Notes: generated from the letters alone by a model not told the origin. A DNA stretch of 64,000 nucleotides from an uncultured Veillonella sp. (GCF_934230905.1 NZ_CAKQFJ010000011.1:1-64000); one strand, 5' to 3'. Positions 44,968-54,067 are shown, counted from the stretch's first letter. Translations and numbers: made by a program.

Positions 44968-45708
44968 ATGAAAGCAAGACCTATGATGAATCGGTTAGAA
45001 TCCGTCTTTGATATTGTTCCTATGGCAGATACTATTGCTGATATTGGGACAGATCATGGCTATTTAGCTGTTGAATTAGTTGTGCGGGGGAAAGCTAAGC
45101 GCGTTATTGCTGGAGATGTACATAAAGGCCCTCTTTCATCAGCTGAGTCCTATATTAAATCTAGAGGGCTTAGTGACGTTATTGATTGTCGACTTGGTGA
45201 TGGTTTACAGGTTACTAAGAAAGGTGAATTAAATGGCGCCATTTGTTGTGGCATGGGTGGATTTTTGATGCGTGATATCGTTGAAGAAGGACCGGAGTTG
45301 CTTGAATTTTACGTGCTGCAACCACAGAATGGGCAGGCTGAACTGCGTCAATATATGGTGAAAAAAGGGTATTGTATTCTAAAAGAAATCATTATGAAAG
45401 ATATGGGGAAAATATATACTGCATTTTTAGCTGTTCGACAAGATTTGGTTAATCATAGTTCACATTATAGTAATATGGATTTTGCGAATATGAACTATAC
45501 TGTTTATGATAGACTACCTTTTACATCTATTCTTTGGTCTGTAGGAGGGGTATTAGAAAAAGAGAAACCGGCTTTGTGGAATGAATATATAGATTATTTA
45601 ATTTATCAACGCCAGTGTGCTTTAGATGGAATGTCAAAAGAACTTTCACATACGGAAAAATATAAACAATTACAAATTGAAATAGACGAATTAGAAAGTG
45701 TACGCTGA
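44968..45708 (+). CDS. trmK: tRNA (adenine(22)-N1)-methyltransferase TrmK
   Basis: TrmK methylates A22 of tRNAs in Firmicutes. The 246-residue protein has the SAM-binding motif DIGTDHGYLA (about residues 27-36) and the conserved CCGMGGFLMRDI segment, followed by a C-terminal coiled-coil region, as in B. subtilis TrmK. In B. subtilis trmK (yqfN) lies next to the Nif3-like yqfO, downstream of sigA and dnaG; the same order (dnaG, rpoD, trmK, nif3) is seen here with queDE-folE inserted. Confidence 0.9.
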   Translation: MKARPMMNRLESVFDIVPMADTIADIGTDHGYLAVELVVRGKAKRVIAGDVHKGPLSSAESYIKSRGLSDVIDCRLGDGLQVTKKGELNGAICCGMGGFLMRDIVEEGPELLEFYVLQPQNGQAELRQYMVKKGYCILKEIIMKDMGKIYTAFLAVRQDLVNHSSHYSNMDFANMNYTVYDRLPFTSILWSVGGVLEKEKPALWNEYIDYLIYQRQCALDGMSKELSHTEKYKQLQIEIDELESVR

Positions 45709-45731
45709 TATATAGATAGGCAAGGAGTGAT

Positions 45732-46841
45732 ATGATGGTTACGGCCAAACAAATTATAGAATCTATGGAACAATGGGCTCCACTTCATTACGCTGAATCT
45801 TGGGATAATGTGGGACTTATGCTGGGGTCGAAACAACGTAGTATATTTAAAATTATTACGACTCTCGATATTACACTTGAGGTTGTAGAGTATGCGATAG
45901 CTGAACAGGCTCAAATGATTATCAGTCATCATCCATTTATCTTTAAAGGGTTAAAATCGTTAAATTTAGATAGTCCTCAAGGGACTCTAATCGAGCGTCT
46001 TATAAAAAATGATATTGTTGTATATAGTGCACATACGAATTTAGATATTACACAAGGCGGTCTTAATGATATGTTGGCGAACCGCTTAGGACTGATACAT
46101 GTGAAAGGGTTTGTACCTACTGGACAAGATGTGTTGTATAAAATTACTACCTTTGTACCAATAGATACAGCTGATGTCGTACGTGAAGCCATGGCGAATG
46201 CTGGTGCCGGACGCATTGGCAATTACGAAGCATGTAGCTTTAGTTTTGCTGGTGAAGGTAGATTTAAAGGCAATGATGAATCGAATCCTGTTATTGGAGA
46301 GGTTGGATCTATGACGATGGTGCCTGAAATAGCTGTTAATGTTATTGTAGATGATTGTCATAAACAGGCTGTTATTGATGCTATGAAATTAGTACACCCT
46401 TATGAGGAAGTAGCTTATGAAGTAGTTAATTTACAGGAACCTAATATAGGTCGTACATTAGGCCGTATTGGTGAGTTGCCTGAAACTATGGATTTTGAAA
46501 GCTTCCGTGAATATCTACAAGAATCTTTGCCGTATGCTAATTTAAGATTTGGGGGCCTAAAAAAAGATAACATTAAAACGGTAGCTCTTTGCTCTGGCGG
46601 TGGTGCAGAATTCATTAGAAATGCTGTGATGGCAGATGCGTATATAACGGGAGATGTAAAATATCATGATGCACAGCTTGCTAAAGAGTTGGGATTGCTT
46701 GTTGTAGATGCTGGACATTTTGGTACAGAAGAAATTGTAGCTGATGGTATTCGTGATTATTTATTGGATCAATCGGCTCGATGTCATTGGGATGTCATTG
46801 TACAATCCTTTGAAAAACAAATTGATTTTTTCTTTGAATGA
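45732..46841 (+). CDS. Nif3-like dinuclear metal centre protein (YqfO family)
   Basis: The 369-residue protein has the two-part Nif3 domain with metal ligands in ISHHPFIF (about residue 64) and DAGHFGTEE (about residue 326), separated by the PII-like insertion domain (about residues 130-235) seen in B. subtilis YqfO. Nif3 proteins form toroidal hexamers; their activity is not settled, though a GTP cyclohydrolase-like (FolE2-type) role has been proposed. AAGGAGTGA precedes the ATG pair at 45732 and 45735. It is co-directional with trmK, 24 bases after it. Confidence 0.9.
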   Translation: MMVTAKQIIESMEQWAPLHYAESWDNVGLMLGSKQRSIFKIITTLDITLEVVEYAIAEQAQMIISHHPFIFKGLKSLNLDSPQGTLIERLIKNDIVVYSAHTNLDITQGGLNDMLANRLGLIHVKGFVPTGQDVLYKITTFVPIDTADVVREAMANAGAGRIGNYEACSFSFAGEGRFKGNDESNPVIGEVGSMTMVPEIAVNVIVDDCHKQAVIDAMKLVHPYEEVAYEVVNLQEPNIGRTLGRIGELPETMDFESFREYLQESLPYANLRFGGLKKDNIKTVALCSGGGAEFIRNAVMADAYITGDVKYHDAQLAKELGLLVVDAGHFGTEEIVADGIRDYLLDQSARCHWDVIVQSFEKQIDFFFE

Positions 46842-46851
46842 GGTGTATACG

Positions 46852-46875
46852 AACTCAAAAAGAATTGAGTTTTTA
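46852..46875 (+). terminator. Intrinsic terminator after the Nif3-like gene
   Basis: AACTCAA (46852-46858) pairs with TTGAGTT (46865-46871) and runs into TTTTAT. The stem is short. Confidence 0.6.
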
Positions 46876-46968
46876 TAGCGGTATAGAAAGAGAACTTTTC
46901 TTTTAACTGTTTTAACAGTAAATTCTCAATATTGTTGCATAGAGTATAGAGCTATGATAAACTGAATT

Positions 46969-47321
46969 GAAGCAAGTATGAAAGACGATTGCGAGTCTAT
47001 CAGATTCGAGGAAAGTCCGAGCTCCATAGGGCAGGATGCCAGATAACGTCTGGCGAGGGTGACCTTAGGGAAAGTGCCATAGAAAAGGAAACCGCCACAT
47101 AAGTGGTAAGGGTGGAAAGGTGAGGTAAGAGCTCACCAGCAGTCTGGTAACAGGCTGGCTCGGTAAACCCCATCCGGAGCAAGACCGAATAGGGAAGGGT
47201 TAAGGGTGGTCCCGCCTACCTTCCGGGTTGTGTCGCTCGAGCGTACAGGCGACTGTATGCCTAGAAAGATAATCGTCACTGCGTAAGCAGAACAGAACTC
47301 GGCTTAATGATTGCTTGCTTC
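46969..47321 (+). ncRNA. rnpB: RNase P RNA (rnpB)
   Basis: RNase P RNA is the catalytic RNA that matures tRNA 5' ends. The sequence carries the universal core segments: GAGGAAAGTCCGAGCTCC near 47008, AGGAAACCGCC near 47085, and ACAGAACTCGGCTTA near 47291. The P1 stem is formed by GAAGCAAG (46969-46976) and CTTGCTTC (47314-47321). At about 353 bases, with ancestral-type elements, it appears to be class A rather than the Bacillus class B. Minus-strand open frames here are accidental. Confidence 0.95.
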
Positions 47322-47366
47322 TTACATGATGTATATCAATAGTTAACTATAAAAGGAGGCCTTTCG

Positions 47367-47699
47367 ATGGCTATTACTGCTATTACAAGCGTAGAACAAT
47401 TTGATGAATTAGTATTAGGTTCTAAAGAGCTCGTTATTGTAGATTTTTGGGCAGGCTGGTGCGAACCTTGCACTGTTATGCGTCCTGAAGTAGAAGCAGT
47501 AGCAAAAAGATTAGAGGGCCGCGTTAAATTCTTTAGCGTAGATGCAGAAGATAAGGCTTTGCGTCCTATTCTATTGAAAGAAGATGTAGAAGGTATTCCT
47601 TCTATGGTATTCTTTAAAAATGGTAAATTATTAGATCGCCTTGCAGGTTATAAAAAAGCTGACGTACTAGAATCTTTGATTAATGAAGTTATTAAATAA
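47367..47699 (+). CDS. Thioredoxin-like protein with CEPC active site
   Basis: The 110-residue protein has a thioredoxin fold, with FWAGWCEPC at the active site: C32 and C35, the same numbers as E. coli thioredoxin. The cis-proline segment GIPSMVFFKNG follows. The active site is CEPC instead of the usual CGPC, which may alter its redox potential. AAAGGAGG precedes the ATG. It has no reductase gene nearby and is followed by its own terminator, so it is a single-gene unit. It is probably a cytoplasmic dithiol reductant. Confidence 0.9.
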   Translation: MAITAITSVEQFDELVLGSKELVIVDFWAGWCEPCTVMRPEVEAVAKRLEGRVKFFSVDAEDKALRPILLKEDVEGIPSMVFFKNGKLLDRLAGYKKADVLESLINEVIK

Positions 47700-47713
47700 C
47701 GCAAATTAATAAG

Positions 47714-47762
47714 AACACCTGACTAGATAGTTGTAGATATTATCTGATTGGGTGTTTTTTCT
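47714..47762 (+). terminator. Intrinsic terminator after the thioredoxin gene
   Basis: AACACC (47714-47719) pairs with GGTGTT (47751-47756), with an inner CTAGATA / TATCTG helix, and ends in six T. Confidence 0.85.
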
Positions 47763-47815
47763 TATCATTTCTTTTAATATACATACATAATGTCATGGTT
47801 TTATATAATTTAAAA

Positions 47816-47824
47816 TGATATAAT
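47816..47824 (+). promoter_or_regulatory. Extended -10 promoter of the hydrogenase operon
   Basis: TGA followed by TATAAT at 47819-47824 is an extended -10 element about 95 bases before hyaA. No strong -35 is seen, so an activator may be needed. I see no clear complete FNR-type palindrome. Confidence 0.45.
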
Positions 47825-47917
47825 AAATTATCCGAGGTGTAATATCTCTCAGTAGTTATAGTTGATTAGGTAATATTTATATATTGCTGCAAAGTTGTTG
47901 TAAGGAGGCTGTAATCC

Positions 47918-49057
47918 ATGAAAAATCGTGTGAACAGTTTGTGGACTCTCTTTCAAGAGAGACGTCTCAGTCGACGTACATTTATGAAATCTTGTGTGGC
48001 GCTGACTGCTATTTTAGGTTTACCACCTACTATGCTTAATACAGTTGTAAAAGCTGCAGAAACAACAGAATTACCAACGGTAATTTGGCTTCATGGTCAC
48101 GAATGTACTGGTTGTAGTGAATCCTTTATTCGTTCATCTTCACCATTTACATCTGATGTAATTTTAAACATGATTTCTTTGGAATATGATGATACATTGG
48201 CTGCAGCATCTGGAGAGCCTTTAGAGGAACATCTTAAAAAAATTATTGCTGATAAAAATGGTAAATATATTTTGGCTGTTGAAGGTGGCGTACCATTAGA
48301 TGAAAATGGTATTTACTGTACCGTAGGCGGTCGTACATTTAAAGAATCTTTAGTAGAAGCTGCTAAAGGTGCTGCTGCCATTATTGAATATGGTTCTTGT
48401 GCATCATGGGGTGGTATCCAAGCAGCAAAACCAAATCCAACAAATACAGTATCTGTATCTTCTGTTGTATCTGGTAAACCTATTATTAAAGTTCCTGGTT
48501 GTCCTCCAATTCCAGAAGTTATGACTGGAGTAGTAATGCATTATGCATTATTTGGTCAAATTCCACCTTTGGACTCCCAAGGCCGTCCTAAACAATTTTA
48601 TGGCAATCGTATTCACGATACTTGCTATCGTCGTGCATTCTTTGACTCTGGCCTTTTTGTTGAAGAATTTGATGATGATGCATCCAAGTCTGGTTGGTGC
48701 TTATACAAAGTAGGTTGTCGTGGACCTCAAACTTATAATTCTTGTGGTAACTTACGTTGGTGGAATGGTCTATCCTATCCAATTCAATCTGGTCATGGTT
48801 GTATTGGTTGTTCTGAAAAAGGGTTCTGGGATAATGATGTATTCTATAAACGATTACCAGATATTCCATTGGCAAACACCATTACTACGGCTGATACAAT
48901 CGGCACAGTAGCTGCTGTTGGTGCTACTGCTGCAGTTATCGTACATGGTGCTGCAACTCTTACGCGTAATAAAATTCTTGATATAAAAGAAGAAAAACGC
49001 TTAAAAGAACAAGGCTTATGGGATGAAAAGAAACATAATAATGGAGGAGGTCACTAA
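47918..49057 (+). CDS. hyaA: [NiFe] uptake hydrogenase small subunit (Tat-exported)
   Basis: The small subunit carries the iron-sulfur clusters that pass electrons from the [NiFe] site to the membrane. The 379-residue precursor has a twin-arginine signal (SRRTFMK, R19-R20), then HGHECTGCSE for the proximal cluster and further cysteines for the medial and distal clusters (GHGCIGCSE). A C-terminal hydrophobic helix (about 328-348) anchors it to the membrane. Tat export with the large subunit means that hydrogen is oxidised on the outer face. AAGGAGG precedes the ATG, and the stop overlaps hyaB by one base. Confidence 0.95.
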   Translation: MKNRVNSLWTLFQERRLSRRTFMKSCVALTAILGLPPTMLNTVVKAAETTELPTVIWLHGHECTGCSESFIRSSSPFTSDVILNMISLEYDDTLAAASGEPLEEHLKKIIADKNGKYILAVEGGVPLDENGIYCTVGGRTFKESLVEAAKGAAAIIEYGSCASWGGIQAAKPNPTNTVSVSSVVSGKPIIKVPGCPPIPEVMTGVVMHYALFGQIPPLDSQGRPKQFYGNRIHDTCYRRAFFDSGLFVEEFDDDASKSGWCLYKVGCRGPQTYNSCGNLRWWNGLSYPIQSGHGCIGCSEKGFWDNDVFYKRLPDIPLANTITTADTIGTVAAVGATAAVIVHGAATLTRNKILDIKEEKRLKEQGLWDEKKHNNGGGH

Positions 49058-50958
49058 TGAAACGCGTAGTAGTAGATCCGATTTCCCGTATTGAAGGTCA
49101 TTTACGGGTTGAAATAAAAGTTGACGAAGCGAGTGGTAAAGTAGAGGACGCATTATCCTCTGGTACTGCTTGGCGTGGCATCGAACTTGTTGCAAAGGAC
49201 CGCGATCCTCGTGACCTTTGGGCTTTTGTACAACGTATTTGTGGCGTATGTACAACGACACATGCATTGGCAGCATTACGTGCTGTAGAAGATGCACTGG
49301 GCATTTCCATTCCTAAAAATGCGAACTACATTCGTAATATCATGCATAGCTCTTTAGATGTGCATGACCATCTCGTGCATTTCTATCACTTACATGCTCT
49401 TGACTGGGTTAGCCCTGTAGCAGCACTTAGTGCAGATCCAGCTAAAACAGCTCAATTACAAAATGACGTATTGGCCACTTATAATGTAAGTGGGTTGGCA
49501 CCTGCTGAAACAGCATCTAAAGAGTCTGCTTATCCTAAAGAATTTCCTAAAGCTACCACTGCTTACTTCACAGCTATACAACAAAAGGTAAAGAAAATTG
49601 TAGAATCTGGCCAATTAGGTATTTTCTCTGCTCAATGGTGGGATCATCCTGATTATCAGTTATTGCCACCAGAAGTTCATTTGATGGCCGTATCCCATTA
49701 TTTAAATATTCTAGATCGTCAACGAGACGTAGTCATTCCACATGTTGTATTCGGTGGTAAGAATCCTCATCCACACTATATTGTAGGGGGTATGCCATGC
49801 TCCATTTCTATGAATGACATGAATGCTCCTATTAATACACAACGTCTTGCTGCAGTAGAACAATCTATTGCATTGGCTAAGGATCTAGTAAGTAATTTCT
49901 ACTTGCCTGATTTATTGGCTATTGGCAAAATTTATGTTGAAAAAGGCATGGTTGATGGTGGTGGCCTTGCTAAGAAACGCGTTATGTCGTATGGCGAATA
50001 TCCTGATGATGCTTATACAGGTATTTCTGATGGTGATTACCATAAAAAATGCATTGTTCGTTCTAATGGTGTTGTAGAAAACTTTGCATTAGGCGTGGAT
50101 AAGGCAACATTTATTCCGTTAGAAGGTAAGGATTTCATGGATCCTCAATACCTTAGTGAAGAAGTTGACCACTCTTGGTTCGCATATCCGGATGGCACTA
50201 ACACTCTTCATCCTTTAGATGGTGTTACAGATCCTAAATTTACAGGTCCTAAATCAGGTACAAAAGAAAAATGGGAATATCTTGATGAAGATAAAAAATA
50301 TTCTTGGATCAAGTCTCCAACTTTCAAAGGTAAAACTGCAGAAGTGGGCCCACTTGCTAAGTATATTGTTGTATATACAAAGGTTAAACAAGGTATTATC
50401 ACCGATCCAACTTGGGCTGAATCTATGATGGTTCGTCAAATCGATACTGTATCCCAAGTATTGGGCGTGCCTGCTCATGTATGGATGACAACAATGGTTG
50501 GTCGTACCGCATGTCGTGGCCTCGATGCTCAAGTGGCTTCTAATATTAGCCAATACTTCTTTGATAAACTCGTAGCTAATATCAAAAATGGTGATACTAC
50601 TGTTGCGGATACATCTAAATTTGAACCAAATAAATGGCCTAAGGATGCTAAGGGCGTTGGCCTTGTAGAGGCACCTCGCGGTGGTTTGGGTCATTGGATT
50701 CATATTAAAGATGGTCGTTCTGCAAATTATCAATGTATCGTACCATCTACATGGAATGCATGTCCTAAGACAGCAGCTAACGAACATGGTGCCTATGAAG
50801 ATTCTATGATTGATACACATGTTAAAATCGCAGATAAACCTCTTGAAATCTTGAAAGTTATCCATTCCTTTGACCCATGTCTCGCATGTGCAACCCATTT
50901 ATACAATAAAAAAGGCGAAAAAATCGTTTCCGTCAACACAGATGCATTGTGTAAATAA
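49057..50958 (+). CDS. hyaB: [NiFe] uptake hydrogenase large subunit
   Basis: The large subunit holds the [NiFe] active site. The 633-residue protein has the L1 motif RICGVC with C62 and C65 and the L2 motif DPCLACATH with C608 and C611. The 19 residues after H614 form the C-terminal extension that the maturation protease removes once nickel is in place. The protease is encoded two genes downstream. The enzyme resembles group 1 membrane-bound uptake hydrogenases. hyp genes for Ni-Fe-CN/CO assembly are not in the window. Confidence 0.96.
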   Translation: MKRVVVDPISRIEGHLRVEIKVDEASGKVEDALSSGTAWRGIELVAKDRDPRDLWAFVQRICGVCTTTHALAALRAVEDALGISIPKNANYIRNIMHSSLDVHDHLVHFYHLHALDWVSPVAALSADPAKTAQLQNDVLATYNVSGLAPAETASKESAYPKEFPKATTAYFTAIQQKVKKIVESGQLGIFSAQWWDHPDYQLLPPEVHLMAVSHYLNILDRQRDVVIPHVVFGGKNPHPHYIVGGMPCSISMNDMNAPINTQRLAAVEQSIALAKDLVSNFYLPDLLAIGKIYVEKGMVDGGGLAKKRVMSYGEYPDDAYTGISDGDYHKKCIVRSNGVVENFALGVDKATFIPLEGKDFMDPQYLSEEVDHSWFAYPDGTNTLHPLDGVTDPKFTGPKSGTKEKWEYLDEDKKYSWIKSPTFKGKTAEVGPLAKYIVVYTKVKQGIITDPTWAESMMVRQIDTVSQVLGVPAHVWMTTMVGRTACRGLDAQVASNISQYFFDKLVANIKNGDTTVADTSKFEPNKWPKDAKGVGLVEAPRGGLGHWIHIKDGRSANYQCIVPSTWNACPKTAANEHGAYEDSMIDTHVKIADKPLEILKVIHSFDPCLACATHLYNKKGEKIVSVNTDALCK

Positions 50959-50975
50959 AGGGTGGTGGGTTTCTT

Positions 50976-51782
50976 ATGTTAATACATACTGACAAAAAAG
51001 CGTATGTCGTATTTAGTTTGTGGCTGCGCATATTCCACTGGACAATGGTACTTTCAGTAACAGCCTTATTCTGGACTGGTCTTTATATTGGGGATCCAGG
51101 ATTTGCAGCTATTACGGGCCATCCAGAACCAACGTTTGCAATTGCTGGTTGGTTTTCTATGGAAACGATGCGTCGTATCCATTTTATTGCAGGGTTCATT
51201 TTAACGTTTTCCTTTATCTTCCGTTTTGTGGGAGCATTTTGGAATCGTGGAGATCGATTGTTGCCTAAGTTCCGTCAAAAACGGTATTGGTATGGCCTTC
51301 GTGAAACAACATTGCACTATTTGATGATTCCTCAAAAACATGAACATCATTGGCTTCGCAATTCATTAGCGAGAACAGCCTATATGATGGTATATGTTAT
51401 GTTTTTCTTTGAAATTCTCACTGGCTTTGCTATGTTCTCCATGGTAAATCCAAATGGAATTTTAGGAACTATTTTTTCACCACTTGTAACTTTATTTGGT
51501 GGCGAATATAAAGTTCATATTATTCATCATTATATTGCATGGTGCTTCCTTTTCTTTACAATTATCCATGTATATATGGCTTTCCGAGAAGATGTTATGG
51601 AAGAATCTGGAGAAGTATCTGCTATGGTTTCGGGCATGAAATATTATGCTCATGACCCTATTGATATAGAAGATTTGAATGGTAAACGTCGTCGTGGTGA
51701 ACGTATTGATAAACCATCTGGTACTACATATCGACCTAGCAATCCTAATGATCCACGAGAAAAGGAATTACAAGATGACTAA
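50976..51782 (+). CDS. hyaC: Ni/Fe-hydrogenase b-type cytochrome subunit
   Basis: This membrane cytochrome b accepts electrons from the hydrogenase and passes them to the quinone pool. The 268-residue protein has four predicted helices, with heme-ligand histidines in RIFHWTMVL, RRIHFIAGF and KVHIIHHYIAW / IIHVYMAF. A hydrophilic, charged C-terminal tail of about 60 residues follows the last helix. It lies directly after hyaB and overlaps the start of hyaD by eight bases. Confidence 0.93.
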   Translation: MLIHTDKKAYVVFSLWLRIFHWTMVLSVTALFWTGLYIGDPGFAAITGHPEPTFAIAGWFSMETMRRIHFIAGFILTFSFIFRFVGAFWNRGDRLLPKFRQKRYWYGLRETTLHYLMIPQKHEHHWLRNSLARTAYMMVYVMFFFEILTGFAMFSMVNPNGILGTIFSPLVTLFGGEYKVHIIHHYIAWCFLFFTIIHVYMAFREDVMEESGEVSAMVSGMKYYAHDPIDIEDLNGKRRRGERIDKPSGTTYRPSNPNDPREKELQDD

Positions 51783-52353
51783 TATAACCACTGAAGAACA
51801 ATTTAGTGGCATAGAATACGCGGGCTCTGATGAGAGCCCGCGTATTGATTTACATGCCATTTATGATGATTATGAAAATTCTATTGTAGTCCTTGGAGTT
51901 GGTAATATTTTACTTACAGATGAGGGCTTGGGCGTTCATGTTGTAGAAGATTTGAAAGCCAATTATAATTTTACGCCTCAAATCAGTTTGATTGATGGTG
52001 GTACGATGGGGATGGAATTATTAACGTATATGCGTGGTATGAAAAAAATTCTATTAGTTGATGCCGTTAATGGTGGAGAAGCACCTGGTACAATTTATGA
52101 ATTTCCACACCGTGAATTAGAACAATATTTTACTGATCATATTTCTGTTCACGAAGTAGGAATGCAAGACATATTACGCATTCGTGCTATCCAAGAAAAT
52201 CCATTGGAAGATGCCATAGTGATTGGTGTCGAACCGGAGTCGTTAGAGGTGGGTTTTGAACCAAGTGAACCGGTACAGCATGCTTTACCCGAGGTTAAAG
52301 ACCGTGTTTTACGTGTCCTCCGTGATTGGGGTGTACAAATTACTCGCAAATAA
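51775..52353 (+). CDS. hyaD: HyaD/HybD-type hydrogenase maturation protease
   Basis: The protease removes the C-terminal tail of the large subunit after nickel insertion. The reading frame extends upstream, but ATG 51775, with AAAAGGA nine bases before it, is the likely start, giving 192 residues. The conserved core begins at about residue 37 with VLGVGNILLTDEGLG, holding the nickel-sensing glutamate; a downstream aspartate and histidine complete the site. The first 36 residues are an unusual extension. Codons 14-24 of it form a perfect 14-base-pair hairpin (51815-51846). Confidence 0.92.
   Translation: MTNITTEEQFSGIEYAGSDESPRIDLHAIYDDYENSIVVLGVGNILLTDEGLGVHVVEDLKANYNFTPQISLIDGGTMGMELLTYMRGMKKILLVDAVNGGEAPGTIYEFPHRELEQYFTDHISVHEVGMQDILRIRAIQENPLEDAIVIGVEPESLEVGFEPSEPVQHALPEVKDRVLRVLRDWGVQITRK
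51815..51846 (+). other. Perfect 14-bp GC-rich hairpin inside the 5' end of hyaD
   Basis: AATACGCGGGCTCT (51815-51828) and AGAGCCCGCGTATT (51833-51846) pair perfectly around the four-base loop GATG. It starts 32 bases after the hyaC stop. No T-run follows. It is the most stable-looking hairpin in the window, set in an AT-rich background. Confidence 0.8.
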
Positions 52354-52431
52354 ATGATGTAAAAAAGAGCAAACATTCTATATAAATAGTTTTCCATAAC
52401 ATATTCATAAGAAAAGGAAAGGAGGGATATT

Positions 52432-52809
52432 ATGATAGAAAACTATAATAATGTGCGTGCCGTATTAAATGAGTTGCGACAAGCTTTAAAACAGCTTCGC
52501 GAAACAGGGGCGACATATTCTATATATATTGAAAGAACGGGATTGACCGAAGAGGAACAAGTAGAAGTATTAGAGACATTGGGACGTGGGCATATTACGA
52601 TTACTTTTGATGAAACTGATCAACCTGTAGAGTGGTATGAGTCTCAGTTTTCAGGTATATGGGTAGGGACTTATAAAAATGGGCGAGATGATTCAATCTT
52701 ACATACGGTAGAGGTGGCTCGTTATCCTGAAGTTGTAGGTGCTTATGACGAAGATATCGTGACTGCAGAAGAAGATATTACAAGTTGGATTGATGCTGCA
52801 GGTATATAA
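52432..52809 (+). CDS. HupH/HyaF C-terminal-domain-like hydrogenase accessory protein
   Basis: The 125-residue acidic protein ends the hydrogenase operon. The segment from about residue 46 to the end (LGRGHITITFD, then ESQFSGIWVGTY and EVARYPEVVGAYDEDI) resembles the C-terminal conserved region of HupH/HyaF, which helps in maturation or quality control of the small subunit. Unlike HupH/HyaF, the longer N-terminal part is replaced by a short helical stretch. A GGAAAGGAGGG site precedes the ATG. It is not a metal protein by sequence; cysteines are absent. Confidence 0.75.
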   Translation: MIENYNNVRAVLNELRQALKQLRETGATYSIYIERTGLTEEEQVEVLETLGRGHITITFDETDQPVEWYESQFSGIWVGTYKNGRDDSILHTVEVARYPEVVGAYDEDIVTAEEDITSWIDAAGI

Positions 52810-52925
52810 GACAATTGGTTTAATACCTATATATATGATATGCATAAAACCGTATAAATATAACTTTTTAATAAATGATACGCCTATTAATAAGCATAAA
52901 CGATAAAATAAAAATATGAAGAGAA

Positions 52926-52983
52926 TGAACCTCAAAATTCTAAAAAGTAGCATGATTACTGAATTTATGAGGTTCATCTTTTC
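52926..52983 (+). terminator. Terminator after the hydrogenase operon
   Basis: TGAACCTCA (52926-52934) pairs with TGAGGTTCA (52968-52976), extended by AAATTC / GAATTT with a one-base bulge, and runs into TCTTTT. The rest of 52810-53056 shows no gene. Confidence 0.8.
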
Positions 52984-53056
52984 TATTGTCAACCTTTTAG
53001 ATTTGCTTATATTGACTATTTGACTGTAAAATATAAAAGTAATCGACGGAGGATAT

Positions 53057-54067
53057 ATGTTAATTTCAATTGTTGTACCTGTATATAACGAAGAAGAAAA
53101 TATTGCTATTTTTTACAATGCCGTAACAAAAGTTATGACAGGTTTACCATATGAATATGAACTTATCTATGTTGATGACGGATCTACAGACTCGTCTGTT
53201 GTAGTTTTGCGTGAAATTGCAAAGCTTGATACTCGTGTTAAGGTCGTGTTATTGGCACGGAACTTTGGACATCAAACTGCATTGACATGTGGTCTTGATT
53301 ATGCAAAAGGTGATGCAGTAATCACGATGGACGGTGATATGCAACATCCGCCAGCATTGATTCCAGAACTTATACGGTTGTGGGAGGCTGGATATGATGT
53401 AGTGCGCACCATACGAGATTCTACGGAGGATGCCAGCTGGGCAAAATCCTTTACTTCCAAATATTATTATAAACTGATGAATAAAATGGCAGATGTTCCC
53501 ATTGTAGAAGGGGGATCTGATTTCCGTTTAATGAATCGTAAGTCGCTAGAAACTTTGAAACACTTTCGTGAACACGGGCGTTTCTTGCGTGGCATTGTGG
53601 GGGCTCTTGGCTATCGTCAGGCCGAACTTCATTTTGTAGCGCCACCTCGCTTTGCGGGTGTTTCAAAATTTAGTGTGCGCAAAATGATTCGCTTTGCTCT
53701 TGATGGGGTAACAGCATTTTCTCGTGTACCATTGCGTGCGGCTTTATACGTAGGTGTATTATGTGGGGGCTTGAGTTTTCTCTTGATTCTACATTTACTC
53801 TATGTGTACTTAACGGGGCAAGCATTAAACGGTTGGACCACGTTGGGAGTGTCCATATTATTTATCGGTGGTATCCAGTTGGTTGGATTAGGGATCATTG
53901 GCGAATACGTGGGACGCGTATTTGAAGAAGTGAAACAACGTCCGCTATATTGGGTGAAAGCTGCTATAAATTTTGATGGTGAGAATCCAGAAATAGCTTA
54001 TGAACCATCAAAAGCTGATATATTTATAGCCAATCAAGTACCTGGCCCTGAAGAAAATAAAGACTAG
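53057..54067 (+). CDS. Family 2 glycosyltransferase (GtrB/DPM1-like, polyprenyl-phosphate type)
   Basis: The 336-residue protein has a GT-A domain at residues about 1-230 with VDDGSTD (D40-D41) and the MDGDMQHPP metal-binding motif, followed by two membrane helices (about 233-255 and 265-290) and a charged tail. This architecture is that of enzymes that load glucose, mannose or a similar sugar on undecaprenyl phosphate, as in GtrB or ArnC. The sugar and acceptor are unknown. It stands alone between the hydrogenase operon and a wall hydrolase gene. A GACGGAGGA site precedes the ATG. Confidence 0.87.
   Translation: MLISIVVPVYNEEENIAIFYNAVTKVMTGLPYEYELIYVDDGSTDSSVVVLREIAKLDTRVKVVLLARNFGHQTALTCGLDYAKGDAVITMDGDMQHPPALIPELIRLWEAGYDVVRTIRDSTEDASWAKSFTSKYYYKLMNKMADVPIVEGGSDFRLMNRKSLETLKHFREHGRFLRGIVGALGYRQAELHFVAPPRFAGVSKFSVRKMIRFALDGVTAFSRVPLRAALYVGVLCGGLSFLLILHLLYVYLTGQALNGWTTLGVSILFIGGIQLVGLGIIGEYVGRVFEEVKQRPLYWVKAAINFDGENPEIAYEPSKADIFIANQVPGPEENKD

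Noticed and set aside
47000..47182. Minus-strand frame inside the RNase P RNA
   Set aside because: The region is fully explained by rnpB, with its conserved core segments.
50254..50898. 214-residue minus-strand open frame opposite hyaB
   Set aside because: It is the antisense of a well-conserved hydrogenase gene, with a composition rich in Cys, Ile and Phe and no recognisable motif. The hyaB frame explains the sequence.
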